This document shows positions 5,806 to 7,246 of a stretch of DNA of 7,246 nucleotides, in pieces. Both the position numbers and the translations under genes were made by a program. The stretch covers positions 1 to 7,246 of the forward strand of contig SLQK01000262.1 in NCBI GenBank assembly GCA_007131525.1, written 5' to 3'. The notes under the pieces are model-generated. The model was not told where the DNA came from and searched no databases. It was given only the letters and a program-made list of their open reading frames with translations. Origin of the DNA: Nitriliruptoraceae bacterium. Its GTDB lineage: Bacteria; Actinomycetota; Nitriliruptoria; Nitriliruptorales; Nitriliruptoraceae. Numbering within the stretch: position 1 is the stretch's first letter; each line of letters opens with the position of its first letter.

Positions 5806-6958
5806 CCGACACCACCGCCCCGTCGGGCGAGCGGTTCGTGCCGTGGTGCCGGGTCACCAGCCATCCGGCCGGCAGGATCACCCGCTTGGGGCGGGTGGTG
5901 TGGCCCCGGGGCTGCCGTCGGACCGACTCATCGAAGGCGAGGTCGCGGTCGAGGTCGGCCAGGAGCGGCTCGAGCTCCGTCAGGCTGCTGACCTGGTTGA
6001 GGGCGCGCCGCAGGGGCTTTCCCAGGGGGAAGCCCTGGAGGTACCAGCCGGTGTGCTTGCGCAGCTCCCGCAAGCCCGTGTCGGCACCGAGGTGGTCGAC
6101 CAGGAGCCTGGCGTGCTCGAGGAGCAGGTCGGTGACCTCCCCGAGGGTCGGGGCCGGGGGGATGTCGAGGCCGGCGAAGGCCGCGGCCAGATCCCGGAAC
6201 AGCCAGGGGCGGCCCAGGCAGCCACGGCCGACGACCACCCCGGCACAACCGGTCTCGGCCTGCATCCGCAGCGCGTCGGCGGCCTCCCAGATGTCCCCGT
6301 TGCCGAGGACGGGCACGGTCAGGGTGTCGACCAGCCGGGCGATGTGCTCCCAGGCGGCCGGCGGGCCGTAGCGGTCCTCGGCCGTCCGGGCGTGGAGCGC
6401 GACGGCCGCGACACCGAGGTCCTCGGCGATCCGGCCCGCCTCGAGGTAGGTCAGGTGTGCCGCGTCGATCCCCAGCCGGAGCTTGACCGTGACGGGCACG
6501 TCACCGGCGGCTGCGACCGCCATGGCGACGATGTCGGCGTACAGGTCGGTGCGCCACGGCAGGGCCGCGCCGCCGCCGTGGCGTGTCACCTTCGGCGCGG
6601 GGCAGCCGAAGTTCAGATCGATGTGGTCCACCGGTGGACGGCCGCTGTCGGACGCCGGCGCCACCAGGGAGCGGACCGCTGCCGCGGTGTCCGCGGGGTC
6701 GGTGCCGTAGAGCTGGATCGAACGTGGCGTCTCGTCAGGCCCGAAGGCCGCCTTGAGCTGCGACCGGGCGTCGCCCTCGAGCAGTCCCCGGGCGCCCACC
6801 ATCTCCGAGACGTAGAGCCCGCCCCCATGCCGGCGGCACAGCGCCCGGAACGCCACGTTGGTCACCCCGGCCATCGGCGCGAGCACCACCGGGGGCCACA
6901 CCTCGAGCCGCCCCAGGGTCAGCCCGGGACGGTGGGTCGGCGCGGCGGTGGTCGGCAT
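5798..6958 (-). CDS. dus: tRNA-dihydrouridine synthase, DusB/NifR3 type
   Basis: This FMN-dependent enzyme reduces specific uridines in the tRNA D-loop to dihydrouridine. From the ATG at 6958 the protein has 386 residues. Numbered from there, [11 protein letters not shown] (24-34) is the N-terminal FMN loop, C119 in [10 protein letters not shown] is the catalytic cysteine that protonates the uracil, K159 in VTVKLRLG and H189 in ALHART contact FMN or substrate, and GNGDI (219-223) with [13 protein letters not shown] (242-254) bind the FMN phosphate. The C-terminal helical tRNA-binding part carries [11 protein letters not shown] (299-309). A further GTG at 6991 would add 11 residues but has no SD. 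The ATG has TAGCGT 8 bases upstream, so a near-leaderless start is possible. The tail after about residue 340 is basic ([13 protein letters not shown]) and may be lineage-specific. It is cotranscribed with maf. Confidence 0.93.
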   Translation of the reverse strand: MPTTAAPTHRPGLTLGRLEVWPPVVLAPMAGVTNVAFRALCRRHGGGLYVSEMVGARGLLEGDARSQLKAAFGPDETPRSIQLYGTDPADTAAAVRSLVAPASDSGRPPVDHIDLNFGCPAPKVTRHGGGAALPWRTDLYADIVAMAVAAAGDVPVTVKLRLGIDAAHLTYLEAGRIAEDLGVAAVALHARTAEDRYGPPAAWEHIARLVDTLTVPVLGNGDIWEAADALRMQAETGCAGVVVGRGCLGRPWLFRDLAAAFAGLDIPPAPTLGEVTDLLLEHARLLVDHLGADTGLRELRKHTGWYLQGFPLGKPLRRALNQVSSLTELEPLLADLDRDLAFDESVRRQPRGHTTRPKRVILPAGWLVTRHHGTNRSPDGAVVSGG

Positions 6959-6966
6959 GGCCCGGG

Positions 6967-6972
6967 ACGCTA
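6967..6972 (-). promoter_or_regulatory. Possible -10 element for dus-maf
   Basis: On the minus strand this reads TAGCGT (TANNNT), ending 8 bases before the preferred ATG at 6958. That predicts a transcript start within about two bases of the start codon. No Shine-Dalgarno is seen before this ATG. If correct, it rules out the GTG at 6991 as the main start. Confidence 0.35.
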
Positions 6973-7054
6973 CCGGGGATCGGGCACCCACCGCGGCCGG
7001 CGAGGTGGCACCCTGGGTGGCGGTGAGCGGCGACGACGGTGCGGGAGGCGACGG

Positions 7055-7246
7055 GTGACAGGGTTCGAGGTGGGGATCCCGATGGTGACGATCCCGCTGG
7101 TGACGGCGCTCGCGCTGGTGGCGCTGGCGCTGCGCCTCCGTGACCCCGCACGCCGCACCCCGGTGGCCGCGGTCGTCGAGGTCGTGTCGGTGACGCTCGG
7201 CGCGGCGCTGCTCGTCGAGCTCGTGCTGGCCGGTGACGGCTGGGCC
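7055..7246 (+). CDS. Unrecognised membrane protein, C-terminus cut by window edge
   Basis: The frame opens at a GTG (7055) with a strong Shine-Dalgarno GGGAGG 6 bases upstream and runs open for 64 codons to the window edge. It encodes a hydrophobic segment at about 8-27 (IPMVTIPLVTALALVALALR), a short basic loop (LRDPARRT) and a second hydrophobic segment at about 36-58 (VAAVVEVVSVTLGAALLVEL). This suggests a small integral membrane protein with a cytoplasmic basic loop between two helices. The short amino-terminal segment before helix one has no export signal of its own. It is divergent from dus, with 96 bases between the starts. I cannot assign a family from this fragment. Confidence 0.7.
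   Translation, partial: MTGFEVGIPMVTIPLVTALALVALALRLRDPARRTPVAAVVEVVSVTLGAALLVELVLAGDGWA

Noticed and set aside
1..7246. Search for CRISPR arrays, tRNA or rRNA genes, insertion sequences, attachment sites and canonical U-tract terminators
   Set aside because: No spaced direct repeats, no transposase or integrase motifs, no recognisable RNA gene and no GC hairpin followed by a T-run were seen on either strand.

Overview
The window is very GC-rich, with G or C at nearly every third codon position. It has frequent GTG starts, at least one strong leaderless-start signature, a RipA-like NlpC/P60 protein and a mycobacterial-type MetZ. This points to the chromosome of a high-GC Actinomycetota; the finer lineage cannot be fixed from sequence reading alone. 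I see no mobile elements, phage genes, CRISPR arrays, tRNA or rRNA genes. The window is densely packed and no gene-free stretch exceeds about 200 bases.

Layout, left to right. (1) Minus strand, 1-1186: a secreted or membrane-anchored YVTN-type beta-propeller protein, cut by the left edge. (2) Minus strand, 4198 down to 1292: a three-gene run read in the order NlpC/P60 peptidoglycan endopeptidase, metZ (O-succinylhomoserine sulfhydrylase, methionine synthesis), then a small unrecognised protein with pentapeptide repeats of the Y-D-R-x-G kind. The 72-base gap before metZ holds two interleaved inverted repeats, one of which would bury the metZ Shine-Dalgarno. (3) Plus strand, 4395-5201: a PGPG-type two-helix membrane protein, divergent from the endopeptidase gene across a 196-base spacer and probably expressed from a leaderless promoter. 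(4) Minus strand, 6958 down to 5212: dus (tRNA-dihydrouridine synthase, DusB type) followed by maf (Maf-family nucleotide pyrophosphatase), overlapping by 8 bases, so almost certainly cotranscribed and translationally coupled. (5) Plus strand, 7055 to the right edge: the start of an unrecognised membrane protein, divergent from dus.

The genes are mostly conserved housekeeping functions (tRNA modification, nucleotide-pool cleaning, methionine synthesis, cell-wall hydrolysis), and I see no defence or biosynthetic cluster. The points most worth a second look are the SD-covering inverted repeat or pseudoknot ahead of metZ, the small repeat protein after it, and the leaderless start of the PGPG membrane protein.
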